From: Bacillota bacterium
GTDB taxonomy: Bacteria; Bacillota; Sulfobacillia; Sulfobacillales; Sulfobacillaceae
Direction of reading: 5' to 3'
Assembly (NCBI GenBank): GCA_021820965.1
Contig: JAKACZ010000040.1
Location: forward strand, 1 to 42,474
DNA length: 42,474 nt
The notes beneath the pieces are model-generated. The model saw only the letters and a program-made list of their open reading frames with translations, was not told the DNA's origin and did not search any database. A program made the translations under genes and the position numbers. The first letter of the stretch is position 1; each line of letters begins with the position of its first letter. Of this stretch, positions 8,163 to 17,335 are shown one piece after another.

Positions 8163-8906
8163 CTACCCTAATCCGCCAAAACGACGGTGGCGGGTTTGAT
8201 AGTCCTGAAGGGCGCGGTGAAATTCGGCAGGGTCGAAATCCGGCCATAATTTCTCGCTGATGTAAATCTCAGCATAAGCTAACTGCCACAAAAGAAAGTT
8301 GGAAATGCGGAATTCGCCGCTCGAGCGAATTAAAAGGTCGGGATCAGGCAATCCCGCCGTGTCGAGGTGTTGAGATAAGGCGGATTCCGTCAGCGGCTCT
8401 CCCTCTCCATGCGCGCCGGCGTGCCAACGGTTGACCGCCCGCAGAATCTCGTCTCTGGCCCCATAGTTGAGCGCCAGGTTCAAAATCAGGCGCTTCTGCG
8501 ACGAGGTCTCTTGCTTGGCCCAGGCCAGCGACTGTTGCGCGGCGGACGGTAGCCGCGCGGTATCTCCAATGGTGCGGATGCGCACTCCTTCCGCCTTTAA
8601 TTCCGGCGTCTCCGATGCCAAGAATTCCACCAACAAGCCCATCAACACATCAATCTCGCTCGAAGGCCGCCGCCAATTCTCGGTCGAAAACGCGTACACC
8701 GTGAGGACTTCGATACCGAGGCGGGTCGCCTCCTTGACAATCGGCTTTAGGGCCTTGACACCCTCCCGATGCCCGATGGTCCGATCCAGTCCTCGCTGCT
8801 GCGCCCAGCGGCCGTTACCATCCATGATGATTGCGATGTGGCGCGGAAGGCGGTGAGCCACAAGCGGCACACCCTGTTGATTCGATTCAGACTGTTGCAC
8901 GGGCAT
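8163..8906 (-). CDS. uppS: Isoprenyl transferase / undecaprenyl diphosphate synthase
   Basis: cis-Prenyltransferase that makes the C55 lipid carrier for cell-wall synthesis. Visible motifs are HIAIIMDGNGRWAQQRG (catalytic Asp, about residue 28), YAFSTENWRRP, the TIGD region, and DPDLLIRSSGEFRISNFLLW with the AYAEIY segment that ends the active site. The length of about 247 residues is normal. The start is uncertain. An ATG at 8906 is given, but AAAGGGG touches it, so the GTG at 8900 with six-base spacing is equally possible, and a GTG at 8921 directly follows the frr stop. It belongs to the rpsB-to-proS operon. Confidence 0.95.
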   Translation of the reverse strand: MPVQQSESNQQGVPLVAHRLPRHIAIIMDGNGRWAQQRGLDRTIGHREGVKALKPIVKEATRLGIEVLTVYAFSTENWRRPSSEIDVLMGLLVEFLASETPELKAEGVRIRTIGDTARLPSAAQQSLAWAKQETSSQKRLILNLALNYGARDEILRAVNRWHAGAHGEGEPLTESALSQHLDTAGLPDPDLLIRSSGEFRISNFLLWQLAYAEIYISEKLWPDFDPAEFHRALQDYQTRHRRFGGLG

Positions 8907-8921
8907 CCCCTTTCGCCTCAC

Positions 8922-9479
8922 TCAGGGGGTCATGATATCCTTTTCACGACTTTCGGCGACCCCATCCAGTTCTTTTATGTGTTGGTCTGTCATCCGTTGA
9001 ATATCAGCTTGACCGCGCCGCTCTTCATCTTCGGTAATGCTCCCGTTCTTTTGCGCCTTTTTTAACGATTCCACCGCATCGCGGCGAATGTTCCGTACGG
9101 CCACTTTGGCATCTTCCAGCTGACGCTTGAGCTGCCGTACCAAGTCGCGCCGCCGCTCCTCAGTCAGCGTCGGCACGTTCACCCGCAAAAGCGCACCGTC
9201 CACGCGCACGGACACCCCGAGGTCCGCCTTCATAATCGCCTTCTCGATACTGGCAGCTGCCCCCTTGTCGAAAGGCTGAACCACCAGTACCCGCGGCTCG
9301 GGCGCGCTAATACTGGCTAGGTGACTCAGCGGTGTCGCCGCACCATAATAATCGACTGACACCTTTTCCAACAACGCGGGGTGAGCGCGTCCTGCCCGCA
9401 TGCCGGTCAAATCGCGGACAAAAGCATCCACCGTCTTTTGCATGCGCTCTTCGGCGTCTTTAAGAATCTCCTTGAACAT
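8922..9479 (-). CDS. frr: Ribosome recycling factor
   Basis: Works with EF-G to split post-termination ribosomes. The 185-residue protein starts [17 protein letters not shown] and has the conserved [27 protein letters not shown] and [16 protein letters not shown] segments, and a C-terminal helix rich in Lys and Glu. The ATG at 9479 is chosen because it gives the standard RRF length and has GGAGGGGAACGGG upstream. It overlaps the pyrH stop by 20 bp, consistent with translational coupling. The pyrH-frr pair is highly conserved in bacteria. Confidence 0.97.
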   Translation of the reverse strand: MFKEILKDAEERMQKTVDAFVRDLTGMRAGRAHPALLEKVSVDYYGAATPLSHLASISAPEPRVLVVQPFDKGAAASIEKAIMKADLGVSVRVDGALLRVNVPTLTEERRRDLVRQLKRQLEDAKVAVRNIRRDAVESLKKAQKNGSITEDEERRGQADIQRMTDQHIKELDGVAESREKDIMTP

Positions 9480-10206
9480 CCCGTTCCCCTCCCCCCACGT
9501 AGGTACCAATCGGTTCACCCAGCACAACCTTAAGAATATTGCCATACGTGTTCATGTTGAAGACTACGATCGGGATATTGTTGTCCATGCAAAGCGATGT
9601 CGCGGTTGCGTCCATCACCTTAAGATTTTCCTTAAGGACATCGAGGTAACGGATTTCGTCTAGCATGCGGGCATCAGGATGTGTCCGGGGATCCGAGTCA
9701 TAGACACCCGCCTCCTTGGTCGCCTTCAGCATCACATCGGCTTCGATCTCTGCAGCCCGCAGCGCCGCCGTCGTGTCGGTGGAAAAGTAGGGATTACCGT
9801 TCCCACCGGCAAAGATAACAACCCGCCCTTTTTCCAGATGGGTGATGGCCCGGCGCCGAATATAGGGCTCGGCCACCTCCTTCATCTCGATGGCAGTCTG
9901 TACCCGCACGGCGACACCGTGTTTCTCCAAGGCATCCATCAGGGCCAGTGCGTTAATGACGGTGGCCAGCATTCCCATGTAGTCGGCCGTAGCCCGATCC
10001 ATGCCTTTGCTGGAGCCTGCCTGCCCCCGCCAGATGTTCCCCCCTCCGACCACTACGGCAATTTCGACGCCAAACCCCAAAACCTCTTTAATCTGTCGGG
10101 CAATACTGTCGACAACGGTCGGATCAATGCCAAATCCGGCCGCACCAGCGAGTGCTTCTCCCGAAATTTTCAGCACCACGCGGCGGTACTTCGGTTGCGT
10201 CGCCAC
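9460..10206 (-). CDS. pyrH: Uridylate kinase
   Basis: Phosphorylates UMP to UDP; a hexameric bacterial amino-acid-kinase-fold enzyme, not the eukaryotic type. The 248-residue protein has [14 protein letters not shown], the glycine-rich [30 protein letters not shown], the [20 protein letters not shown] nucleotide loop, and the [13 protein letters not shown] segment. It starts at a GTG with GGAGGGGAG upstream. Its neighbours tsf and frr give the usual translation-linked order. The C-terminal tail (about 10 residues past the typical end) overlaps frr. Confidence 0.97.
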   Translation of the reverse strand: MATQPKYRRVVLKISGEALAGAAGFGIDPTVVDSIARQIKEVLGFGVEIAVVVGGGNIWRGQAGSSKGMDRATADYMGMLATVINALALMDALEKHGVAVRVQTAIEMKEVAEPYIRRRAITHLEKGRVVIFAGGNGNPYFSTDTTAALRAAEIEADVMLKATKEAGVYDSDPRTHPDARMLDEIRYLDVLKENLKVMDATATSLCMDNNIPIVVFNMNTYGNILKVVLGEPIGTYVGGGERDVQGDS

Positions 10207-10238
10207 CGTCGCTCCCCTCCATTTCTTGATGCATTGGG

Positions 10239-10853
10239 CTAGCCGTCGCTCCCCTCAAGCTCCTCGCCGCGCTCATATCGGACAAATCGGCGCACCCGGA
10301 TTTGCTCTCCCAGCCGAGCCACGTGCTCCTTGATCAACGTGTCGATCGTCACGTCGGGATTTTTCACGAAGGGCTGTTCCATAAGACACACTTCTTTATA
10401 ATATTTCTCAAGCCGACCCTGAACCATCTTTTCGATAATGGCCTCCGCTTTGCCTTCATTGGCGGCCTGCACCCGTAGGACGCCTTTTTCGTGTTCGATC
10501 ATGTTTTCCGGCACCTGCTCGCGGCTTATCACCATTGGCCGGCTGGCCGCGATGTGCAGCGCAATGTCATGCGCCAGGGTGTGAAAATCATCGGTGTTGG
10601 CAACAAAGTCGGTTTCGCAGTTAATTTCAACCAAGACGCCGATACGGCCTTGTGCGTGAATGTAACTCTCTATCAAACCTTCCGTGGTGCTTCGTCCCGC
10701 TTTCTTTGCCGCTTGGGCCAATCCCCGCTCGCGCAATATGTCTATCGCCCGGTCCACGTTGCCCTGCGCCTCTTCCAATGCGCGCTTGCATTCCATCATT
10801 CCCGCGCCGGTGCGATCGCGCAGGGCCTTCACGTCTTGTGCCGAAATTCCCAC
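10239..10853 (-). CDS. tsf: Translation elongation factor Ts
   Basis: Guanine nucleotide exchange factor for EF-Tu. The protein has about 204 residues. It has the N-terminal UBA-like domain with [20 protein letters not shown] and the core motif [20 protein letters not shown]. It is the short form (about 200 residues) common in Firmicutes-like and thermophilic lineages, compared with about 290 in E. coli. The GTG at 10853 is chosen because AGGAGG is seven bases upstream and the N-terminus ([10 protein letters not shown]) aligns with the family; the adjacent TTG at 10856 is an alternative. It lies 64 bp downstream of rpsB. Confidence 0.96.
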   Translation of the reverse strand: MGISAQDVKALRDRTGAGMMECKRALEEAQGNVDRAIDILRERGLAQAAKKAGRSTTEGLIESYIHAQGRIGVLVEINCETDFVANTDDFHTLAHDIALHIAASRPMVISREQVPENMIEHEKGVLRVQAANEGKAEAIIEKMVQGRLEKYYKEVCLMEQPFVKNPDVTIDTLIKEHVARLGEQIRVRRFVRYERGEELEGSDG

Positions 10854-10917
10854 CAAACATCCTCCTCGTAAGGAAGGCGACCTTGCGGTCGCCTTCATTG
10901 GCCTTCATTCAGGCGCG

Positions 10918-11640
10918 CTATTGTATCGCTTCTTCGACATCCTCTGGCGCGACGGTCTCTCCCTGACGTCCTTCCATCAGGGCGTCCGCCATGCGGGAAG
11001 TTAACAACCGCACCGCTCGAATGGCGTCGTCGTTGCCCGGTATCACGTAATCAATCTCGTCCGGGTCGCAATTGGTATCCACGATGGCCACGATGGGAAT
11101 GCCCAGTTTGCGGGCTTCCGTCACCGCAATGTGCTCCTTGCGGGGATCGACCACAAACAGGGCAGCCGGCAGTTCACGCATACCTTCAATTCCGCCCAAA
11201 TACTTTTCCAGCTTTTCCTTCTGACGCGTCAGCGAGCTGACTTCCTTTTTGGGAAGGCGTGCCCACTGCCCAGAAGCCTCCTGCTCTTTCAATTCCGCCA
11301 GGCGCTTAACGCGGCGCTTAATGGTGTCGAAGTTAGTCAACATTCCGCCCAGCCAACGCTGATTCACGTAGTAGTCGCCGGACCGGGTGGCTTCTTCGGC
11401 AACCGCCTCCTGCGCCTGCTTTTTGGTGCCGACAAAAAGCATTTTGCCGCCATTCATGCCAATTTGACGGGCAAAGTTGTAGGCCTCGTCCACCTTGCGC
11501 ACAGTCTTCTGTAAATCAATGATGTAAATTCCGTTGCGCTCGGTAAAAATATATGGCTTCATCTTCGGGTTCCAGCGCCGAGTCTGGTGTCCGAAATGGA
11601 CCCCAGCTTCCAGCAGCTGTTTCATGGATACCACCGACAT
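10918..11640 (-). CDS. rpsB: 30S ribosomal protein S2
   Basis: Small-subunit ribosomal protein of 240 residues. It starts [20 protein letters not shown] and has [53 protein letters not shown] and the C-terminal [19 protein letters not shown] with [11 protein letters not shown]. The ATG at 11640 is preceded by AGGAGGACACGT. It is the first gene of the minus-strand operon, with a promoter about 100 bp upstream. S2 commonly autoregulates rpsB-tsf in other bacteria; no specific leader structure was identified here. Confidence 0.97.
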   Translation of the reverse strand: MSVVSMKQLLEAGVHFGHQTRRWNPKMKPYIFTERNGIYIIDLQKTVRKVDEAYNFARQIGMNGGKMLFVGTKKQAQEAVAEEATRSGDYYVNQRWLGGMLTNFDTIKRRVKRLAELKEQEASGQWARLPKKEVSSLTRQKEKLEKYLGGIEGMRELPAALFVVDPRKEHIAVTEARKLGIPIVAIVDTNCDPDEIDYVIPGNDDAIRAVRLLTSRMADALMEGRQGETVAPEDVEEAIQ

Positions 11641-11740
11641 ACGTGTCCTCCTGGTTAGCCTCCGCAGCTCCCTAACATTGTCACCAGGCTGGAACTGCGT
11701 GCTAGAATTGGCAACCGTACCGTTCCCGATTGCCCAAGGT

Positions 11741-11770
11741 AGTATAGCACATCTATTTTCGGCCATTCAA
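11741..11770 (-). promoter_or_regulatory. Sigma-A-like promoter of the rpsB operon
   Basis: On the minus strand, a TTGAAT -35 box (11765-11770) and a TATACT -10 box (11741-11746) are separated by 18 bases. A TG lies two bases before the -10, giving an extended -10. The predicted start is about 95 bases upstream of the rpsB ATG. It is the only good promoter-like sequence seen upstream of this operon. Confidence 0.65.
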
Positions 11771-11854
11771 CCGCGGCTTAGCCGAAGTGGCCGCAGCGTA
11801 TTTCCCGGAAAGACCTGCCTCGAAAATCTTAAACTGGCTCAGGGGCATACCAAC

Positions 11855-12316
11855 CTAAGCCCCCCATCTTGGCCATCCTGAGGGGCGCCTGCCAACACCT
11901 TTTGGTTGGATCCGGTTCACATCCCGGGAACGCTCGGCGATCCACTGGGTCCGCTGTCGCGTGAGCTCCCGCAGCTTGCGCTGCGGGCGATCGGGGATAA
12001 AATTGGGCCGCAGCAGACCATGGCGCAAGAGATCGGCAATCCAGGTGCTATCGTTGACGTCCGTCTTCCGCCCGGGCACGTTCTTGATGTGCGCGGGGTT
12101 GACGACCCACGTGGTGAATGGGCCGTTCAGCAGGTTATACACCGGCTTCCAATAGGAGCCCGTGGCCTCCATCGCCACATGGGTGAGCCGATGGCCAGCC
12201 AACCAGGCTTGAAGGTCCAGCAGATCGGGAGTTGTCGTGCCCAAGGTGCGCGTGCGAAACGTGGCCCGGCCGCGGGGATCCGTCAGGCAGATGATGGCCA
12301 CGACCGTCTTTATAGC
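11855..12316 (-). pseudogene. IS110-family transposase remnant (DEDD domain fragment)
   Basis: The translated fragment reads KTVVAIICLTDPRGR, then [37 protein letters not shown] and [19 protein letters not shown], ending at [10 protein letters not shown]. These are the RuvC-like DEDD domain motifs of IS110 transposases, with the second acidic residue (MEATG) and the DVND pair present. The usual N-terminal LDVHK segment with the first catalytic Asp is missing: the frame upstream of KTVV is unrelated. After NRIQ a frame slip leads to a stop at 11855, and the C-terminal serine-containing Tnp domain is absent. It is inactive. IS110 elements normally encode a bridge RNA beside the transposase; the 200-300 bases upstream hold hairpins but no demonstrable bridge RNA. 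Confidence 0.85.
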
Positions 12317-12746
12317 GCTCCTTTTCCAGCGATAGTAAAACCCTCCAATGACGGCGTGGGGTAGTCCGATTTAAAGTAACCGGGAGATGAAAAACATGGA
12401 TTCCGATGTAGCATGGAACCTCCCAGGTTATGAAAAGAAGGCTCCCCCATGCGCGCCGAAAATGGCTTGTGGCGGAAAATTTGCGAATCGTTGCCATACC
12501 CCATAGTCGGAGGGAATCCCGAGACCTGCCTAAAGGCAGGGAATAACCCCCGAGCTTGTCGAACAGCAGGGGACCTGTACCACTAAGTTTACGGTGCAGC
12601 AAGTCTGGGCACTAAGGGTTCCACTACCACCGCCGCCGGTCAGTCCTTCAAGACCATCGGTACGATGGTCGTTAACCTCGGATAGCGCGCTGCATTGGCC
12701 TCCACCGATGGGACCCCGGGCAATCTCCATGAAACCGAGCCGGCGG
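12317..12746. other. Gene-free stretch with hairpins next to the IS110 remnant
   Basis: No credible coding frame with a ribosome binding site was found. The stretch holds the 38-nt hairpin repeat copy A (12508-12545), a second hairpin-like block to about 12575 ending in AACAGCAGGGGA, and a perfect hairpin with arms GACCATCG/CGATGGTC around 12652-12670. It may include the degraded left end of the IS110 element or unrelated debris. Confidence 0.5.
12508..12545. repeat. 38-nt hairpin repeat, copy A
   Basis: A 38-base block starting CGGAGGGAATCCC contains a 6-bp stem CCTGCC/GGCAGG around a TAAA loop. It matches 32 of 38 bases, without gaps, with copy B at 40246-40283. The core AGACCTGCC and GCAGGG arms are shared. 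The function is unknown. It could be a REP-like element, the hairpin end of a small transposon, or part of a non-coding RNA. Confidence 0.6.
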
Positions 12747-13226
12747 TTAAGGTCCTCCCAGATGAATAGTCACAGGCATAGGGACGCCTAAGGAGCGGAT
12801 CCACAGATGTACAGTCAGTGGCTTGGACATCGCTTCATGAATCAAGGCCGGCGAGATAATCTGCCCGGGGTTGAACTCCTTGGCAAAATAGGTGTTCAGA
12901 TTCGATTCCAACAGCCGGTTAATATCAGCCGCAACTTGGGCACGCATGTCGGGCGGTAACGTCACCCGGACCCCGCCTACGTCAATCGTGACCTGCGACA
13001 CCATCCGATTGACTTCGCGCCGCATCAAGGGTCGCATGCTGTTCAGGGCAGTTCGCCGCATAGTCGGCCATTCGGTTTGAAGATGGCTGGAGACCGCCGT
13101 GCTCACCCGCCCGACCTGACTCTTCGGAACGCTCGTGGTAATCCCTACCGCATATATCATGACCGCTTCCAATGCCACCAGAGCAAAAAAACCGGCGGCC
13201 GCTGCCATCCAATGGGACGCTTTCAT
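12747..13226 (-). CDS. Hypothetical membrane-anchored protein
   Basis: A 159-residue protein with one N-terminal hydrophobic segment (MAAAAGFFALVALEAVMIYA) that would anchor it, leaving about 130 residues outside. The exported part is predicted alpha/beta, with a repeated Met-Arg-rich helix region (MRPLMRREVNRMVSQ) and a beta-rich C-terminus (VTIDVGGVRVTLPPDMRAQV, MPVTIHLGG). AGGAGGTG is found upstream but with long spacing. It is divergent from the GH18-like lipoprotein gene, which has a sporulation-type promoter in the shared 119-bp intergenic region. I do not recognise the family; a loose resemblance in layout to sporulation protein YunB was considered, without motif support. Confidence 0.65.
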   Translation of the reverse strand: MKASHWMAAAAGFFALVALEAVMIYAVGITTSVPKSQVGRVSTAVSSHLQTEWPTMRRTALNSMRPLMRREVNRMVSQVTIDVGGVRVTLPPDMRAQVAADINRLLESNLNTYFAKEFNPGQIISPALIHEAMSKPLTVHLWIRSLGVPMPVTIHLGGP

Positions 13227-13261
13227 GCGCAGTACTTCTCACCTCCTGCCGAGTACTGCCA

Positions 13262-13291
13262 GTATAAAGTGATGACATCCTTCCCATAATA
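13262..13291 (+). promoter_or_regulatory. Sigma-G/F-type sporulation promoter for the GH18-like gene
   Basis: GTATA at 13262-13266 fits the GHATR -35 consensus. CATAATA at 13285-13291 fits the CATWHTA -10 consensus. The spacer is 18 bases. It lies 54 bases upstream of the ATG at 13346. The match is by eye to consensus sequences from Bacillus, so the forespore assignment is an inference. Confidence 0.5.
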
Positions 13292-13345
13292 TGCCCGTAC
13301 ATCTGCGGACAAGACTGAGTTGTCGGTACCGTGAGGAGGGAGAGT

Positions 13346-14602
13346 ATGAGGAGAACACTCGCGCCATGGTTATTAGCGGGGAGCATGGTGACGATCGCGA
13401 TGGCTGGGTGCGGAACAAAACCGGCGCCGCAACCGAGCCCACGCACCAACGCGTCCAAGACCAAGGGAGCGCCGACCCCGACAAGCAAGGCGAACGGACG
13501 GCTCAAAGTGATCGCATTCTATGATCAAACGATGTCGACGGTGGCGCCGGACCCGTTTGTGCTGGCTAAGGCTCATCCAGGCCTGGTAACCTATTTGTCT
13601 CCGTTCTGGTATGAAGTGTCATCATCTGGCTCGATCGTTTCAAAGCCGGAGGGCAACGCCGCAACGCTGGCGGCACAAGATCATCTTCCGCTGATGCCGC
13701 TCTTCAACAACGCCAGCGGGACCGACGCCTTTTTGCGTTCCAGCTCACTACGTACCACCGCCATCAACAACATCGCCACTGTGGTGAAATCGAAGAAGTA
13801 CGCCGGGGTTCAAATTGACTTTCAACGGTTAAAGGTGTCCGACCGCTCGGATTTAACGCGCTTTATGCAAAGTCTGAAGAAAGCGTTACCCAAGAACGTG
13901 TCTCTATCCATGTCGGTCGTTCCCTTGACATCCAAGAGCGGCCAAAGTCAAGCCTATGACTTTGCCGCACTGGACAAAGCTGTGAGCTCAATGGTGCTCA
14001 TGGCCTACGACCTGCACGGCGACGGCACGGTACCGGGTCCGGTGGCGCCCTATGCCTGGGTGAAGAAGTCAATTGCCACCGCGCTGAAGGCCGGCATCGC
14101 CCCGCAGAAACTTTACCTCGGAATTGCCAACTATGGGTATTTGTGGACCAGCGGATCCACCAAGGCCAAGACGATCCCCCTAAAGGTGATGCACCAACAC
14201 AAGTACGGGGCCTACACCTGGAATCCCACGTACCGCGAGGCCTACGATAAGTACACCGCGGGGGGCACCAGCCATATCATTTGGTTCGAAAATGATCGGG
14301 CAGCGGCGGACCGCATCGCTCTGGCAAAACAGTACCATTTGGGCGGTGTGGCTTTCTGGCGTCTCGGTTATGAGGATGCCAAGTGGTGGAACACGGTGGC
14401 ACACGCGATCGGCAACGCCGGCGCGACCACGCGGGCGGCCCGACCCAACGTATCGCCTCAACATGCGGCGCAAAACGCAACCAACACCGTAAATAAAGCC
14501 GGCAAAAAAACCCAAAACAACATCAAGAAGCCGGGGCATAAGACGCTGATTTCCCCCACCAAACGGGCCAAAAACGTGACGAAGAAGAAGGGCCAAGGCT
14601 AA
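13346..14602 (+). CDS. Lipoprotein with GH18 / YaaH-like domain, catalytic acid replaced
   Basis: A 418-residue protein with a lipoprotein signal (LAGSMVTIAMAGC) and a low-complexity Pro/Thr/Lys linker. A GH18-type barrel follows: VIAFYDQTM, FWYEVSSSGSI, MPLFNNASG, LSMSVVPLT, MVLMAYDLHG, YLGIANYGYLW, and the terminal GGVAFWRLGYED. In spore-cortex and YaaH-type GH18 proteins the active-site strand reads DGVxIDFE. Here it reads YAGVQIDFQRL, so the first Asp is Ala and the catalytic Glu is Gln. The protein may therefore bind rather than cleave glycan. The C-terminal 50 residues are Lys/Asn-rich and basic. The ATG follows AGGAGGGAGAGT. A sporulation-type promoter upstream suggests a spore-envelope role. 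Confidence 0.8.
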   Translation: MRRTLAPWLLAGSMVTIAMAGCGTKPAPQPSPRTNASKTKGAPTPTSKANGRLKVIAFYDQTMSTVAPDPFVLAKAHPGLVTYLSPFWYEVSSSGSIVSKPEGNAATLAAQDHLPLMPLFNNASGTDAFLRSSSLRTTAINNIATVVKSKKYAGVQIDFQRLKVSDRSDLTRFMQSLKKALPKNVSLSMSVVPLTSKSGQSQAYDFAALDKAVSSMVLMAYDLHGDGTVPGPVAPYAWVKKSIATALKAGIAPQKLYLGIANYGYLWTSGSTKAKTIPLKVMHQHKYGAYTWNPTYREAYDKYTAGGTSHIIWFENDRAAADRIALAKQYHLGGVAFWRLGYEDAKWWNTVAHAIGNAGATTRAARPNVSPQHAAQNATNTVNKAGKKTQNNIKKPGHKTLISPTKRAKNVTKKKGQG

Positions 14603-14628
14603 AAGCAGCCCTCGGGGGCTGCTTTTTC
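14601..14628. terminator. Bidirectional intrinsic terminator
   Basis: An 11-bp stem, AAAAGCAGCCC paired with GGGCTGCTTTT, surrounds a TCGG loop. It has a T-run on the plus strand and a matching A-run at the other end, so it can stop transcription both ways. It overlaps the stop codon of the GH18-like gene and abuts the convergent miaB stop. Confidence 0.9.
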
Positions 14629-14629
14629 T

Positions 14630-16018
14630 TTATAGCATCGGAAGTTCCAATCTTCGCCGGCTGACCGGAGGTGACAGCGGTTCGCCTCTTCGCGCGCCAG
14701 TAAGATAAAAGGTCTTAGCGCCGGTGAAGCGTACCGGAACAAATTGATCGAGCAAATTAACCCCGGGCTCGCGGTCAATCAGCACCACCTTGTTGCTGTG
14801 GGTGCGACAAGCCCACACGCGGTCGTTCTTTTTGCTTACGCCCTCCACCAGCACCAGCTCACTCTTTCCGAGCAAGGCCTGGTTCGCCTCCCAGCTTATC
14901 TGATATTGCAATTCCATGAGCCGGTTGAGCCTGTCCTTCTTCACCGGATTGGGCACCGGATCGCGTCCTTCCCAGCGGGCAGCGGGCGTCTTTTCCCGGG
15001 GTGAATAAATGAACGTGAAGGCCGCGTCATACCGAACCCGACGAACCAAATCAAGCGTCTGCTCGAAGTCCTCTTCCGTCTCGCCGGGAAACCCCACGAT
15101 GACGTCGGTGGTCAGCGATGCGTCGGGAATCTTTTCTTTCACGCGGTCAATCAAATCCAGGTACGACTCCTTGGTGTACTTCCGATTCATTCTCTTGAGA
15201 ATCGGATTTGACCCAGCCTGCACCGGCAAGTGCACATGATGGGTAATCTTTTCTGACGCGGCGATGGTGTCGATGAGTTTCTGGCTGAAGTCGCGCGGGT
15301 GCGACGTGGTATAGCGCAGCCAGCGTACGCCGTCCACCTTCTCCAGTTCGGCCAAGAGCTCCGCCAAATCCCGGGCCGGCTCAAGGTCATGGCCATAGGA
15401 GTTCACGTTTTGGCCGAGCACGGTAACGTCCTGGTACCCTTCGGCGGCTAAGGCACGCACCTCTTGAATAATCGGCTCCATCTCCCGCGAACGCTCCTTA
15501 CCACGGGTAAATGGCACAATGCAATAGGTACAAAACTTGTCGCATCCATAAATAATATTGACAAATGCCTTGACCCCATCCTTGCGGTGCGAAGGCAGAT
15601 GCTCGACCACCTCGCCAGCCGTCTTCCACACATCCACCACCATCTCATCAGACGCCTGAGCCTGCTCCAACAGCCGGGGAAGTTGATGAAGATTGTGCGT
15701 GCCGAATACCAGGTCTACCTGCGGCGCGTAACGCGTCAGCCAAGCGATGGTGCCGGGCTCCTGAGCCATACATCCCGCTACCGCCAAGGTGACCTCGGGG
15801 CGTTCATCCTTCAACTGGCGCAACTGGCCGATATAGCCGAGGGCATGCTCTTCGGCGCTGCCGCGCACCGCGCAGGTGTTAATAACAATTAGATCAGCCT
15901 CGCGGTCAGTCGCGCTGGATACGTATCCCATCTGATCGAGTTGGCCCGCCATAATCTCCGAATCGCGCTCATTCATCTGGCATCCGTAGGTCTTGATAAA
16001 ATAACGGGGCTGTGCCAT
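14630..16018 (-). CDS. miaB: tRNA-2-methylthio-N6-dimethylallyladenosine synthase
   Basis: Radical-SAM methylthiotransferase that modifies A37 of tRNAs reading UNN codons. The 462-residue protein has the N-terminal UPF0004 domain with its three cluster cysteines (KTYGCQMN, VINTCAVR, AGCMAQE). The radical SAM domain has CDKFCTYCIVPFTRGKERSR, and the C-terminal TRAM domain is recognisable (ELVLVEGVSKKNDR). The GKERSR sequence and overall length favour MiaB over MtaB or RimO. It lies downstream of hflX with a 57-bp gap on the same strand. Confidence 0.95.
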   Translation of the reverse strand: MAQPRYFIKTYGCQMNERDSEIMAGQLDQMGYVSSATDREADLIVINTCAVRGSAEEHALGYIGQLRQLKDERPEVTLAVAGCMAQEPGTIAWLTRYAPQVDLVFGTHNLHQLPRLLEQAQASDEMVVDVWKTAGEVVEHLPSHRKDGVKAFVNIIYGCDKFCTYCIVPFTRGKERSREMEPIIQEVRALAAEGYQDVTVLGQNVNSYGHDLEPARDLAELLAELEKVDGVRWLRYTTSHPRDFSQKLIDTIAASEKITHHVHLPVQAGSNPILKRMNRKYTKESYLDLIDRVKEKIPDASLTTDVIVGFPGETEEDFEQTLDLVRRVRYDAAFTFIYSPREKTPAARWEGRDPVPNPVKKDRLNRLMELQYQISWEANQALLGKSELVLVEGVSKKNDRVWACRTHSNKVVLIDREPGVNLLDQFVPVRFTGAKTFYLTGARRGEPLSPPVSRRRLELPML

Positions 16019-16075
16019 ACTTCGCCCTCCTCCAGCGTTTCTCCAACCCGCATCCGATTATTTTACCACGCCGAC

Positions 16076-17332
16076 TTACATGGAGGACGCGGCGGGGTCG
16101 GCCTCCAAGGCTTGCCTTAGCGTCCAAAAGGCGCGTTCCGGCCCCCTCAGCCGCAGCGCCGAATAGTCGGCTTGGTCACTCCGGTCTACAATAGTAAAGT
16201 CCTGGTATACGATCCGCCAAGCCCGCGCCGACTGCCACGGAATGCGGACCTCTTCTTCACGGTAAAGCCGGCTAAGCTCCCGACTTAAACGGGCCAAAAA
16301 TTGGTTGATGCCTTGCCCGGTTAGCGCTGACAACGACACGCCGTCAGGATTTGCCGCAGCGTTGGTGTCCCTTACCGCATCCCATTGACTGTAGACTCGG
16401 ACCACCGGCTTAGTCTGAGCATTCAGCTGAGCCACCGTGTGTCCAATAACCCGCAACTGTTCGGCGGGACTAACCGGAAAGGCGGGGTTGGCATTTACCA
16501 CTTCCACCAACACATCGGCATCATTGATCTCCGCTAGGGTGGAGCGAAACGCGGCAACCAATTCATGTGGTAAACGGTCGACGAAACCTACCGTGTCCGA
16601 AATCAACACCGGTCCGAACTCCGGCACCAGCATGCGCCGCACCGTTGAGTCAAGCGTTACGAATAACGCATCGCGGTTGGCCTGCTCCCGGTGCGTCAAC
16701 ACTTGATACAAGGTGGATTTCCCCACGTTGGTGTAGCCAACCAGCGCTATCAGCGGAAGCTCCGTCCGGGCACGGCGTTGCCGCCGTTGGTGGCGCTGGC
16801 GTTCGACGGCCTGAAGTTCACGGTCAAGTTCACGAATTCGCCGCCGCATCAGACGGCGGTCCATCTCCAGCCGGGTTTCACCCGGGCCGCGCGTGCCAAT
16901 ACCGCCACCCTGCCGCGACAGTGCCGTTCCGCCGCGAAGACGAGGCTCCATGTAGCGGTATTGCGCTAGCTCCACCTGCACTCGGCCTTCGCGCGTAAAA
17001 GCACGCCGGGCAAAAATGTCCAGGATGAGCTCGGTACGGTCCAGAACCCGTACTTGGTGGCCTAACTCGCGCTGTACCAGGTTGAGCGCGCTCGGTGAAA
17101 GCTCTTGGTCGAATACGGCCAGTTGCGCATCATCAGACCGCACCCTCTCTGCCAAGGCTTTTAAGGCGCCCCGTCCCAGGCCCGCCTGGGGGATATCGCG
17201 AGCCTGCGTTACTGTCCCAACCGCTTGGCCGCCGGCAGCCGAAATGAGGCCTTTAAGCTCGTCCAATTGCCGCTCGACTTGCGCCCGCGGGTCGCCCTTG
17301 CGATAAACCGATACCATGATGGCTCTTTCCAT
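16076..17332 (-). CDS. hflX: Ribosome-associated GTPase HflX
   Basis: A 418-residue translational GTPase. It has an N-terminal HflX domain (GLGRGALKALAERV, VFDQELSPSALNLVQREL, VLDRTELILDIFARRA), a glycine-rich linker (GIGTRGPGETRLEMDRRLMR) and a helical arm. The GTPase domain shows GYTNVGKSTL (P-loop), a DTVGFVDRLPHELV switch II, and an altered guanine-specificity motif (VYSQWD in place of NKxD). HflX splits stalled 70S ribosomes and acts in heat stress in other bacteria. The ATG at 17332 follows GAGGAG, which includes the Nudix stop. It forms an operon with the Nudix and YpmA-like genes. Confidence 0.95.
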   Translation of the reverse strand: MERAIMVSVYRKGDPRAQVERQLDELKGLISAAGGQAVGTVTQARDIPQAGLGRGALKALAERVRSDDAQLAVFDQELSPSALNLVQRELGHQVRVLDRTELILDIFARRAFTREGRVQVELAQYRYMEPRLRGGTALSRQGGGIGTRGPGETRLEMDRRLMRRRIRELDRELQAVERQRHQRRQRRARTELPLIALVGYTNVGKSTLYQVLTHREQANRDALFVTLDSTVRRMLVPEFGPVLISDTVGFVDRLPHELVAAFRSTLAEINDADVLVEVVNANPAFPVSPAEQLRVIGHTVAQLNAQTKPVVRVYSQWDAVRDTNAAANPDGVSLSALTGQGINQFLARLSRELSRLYREEEVRIPWQSARAWRIVYQDFTIVDRSDQADYSALRLRGPERAFWTLRQALEADPAASSM

Positions 17333-17335
17333 TGC

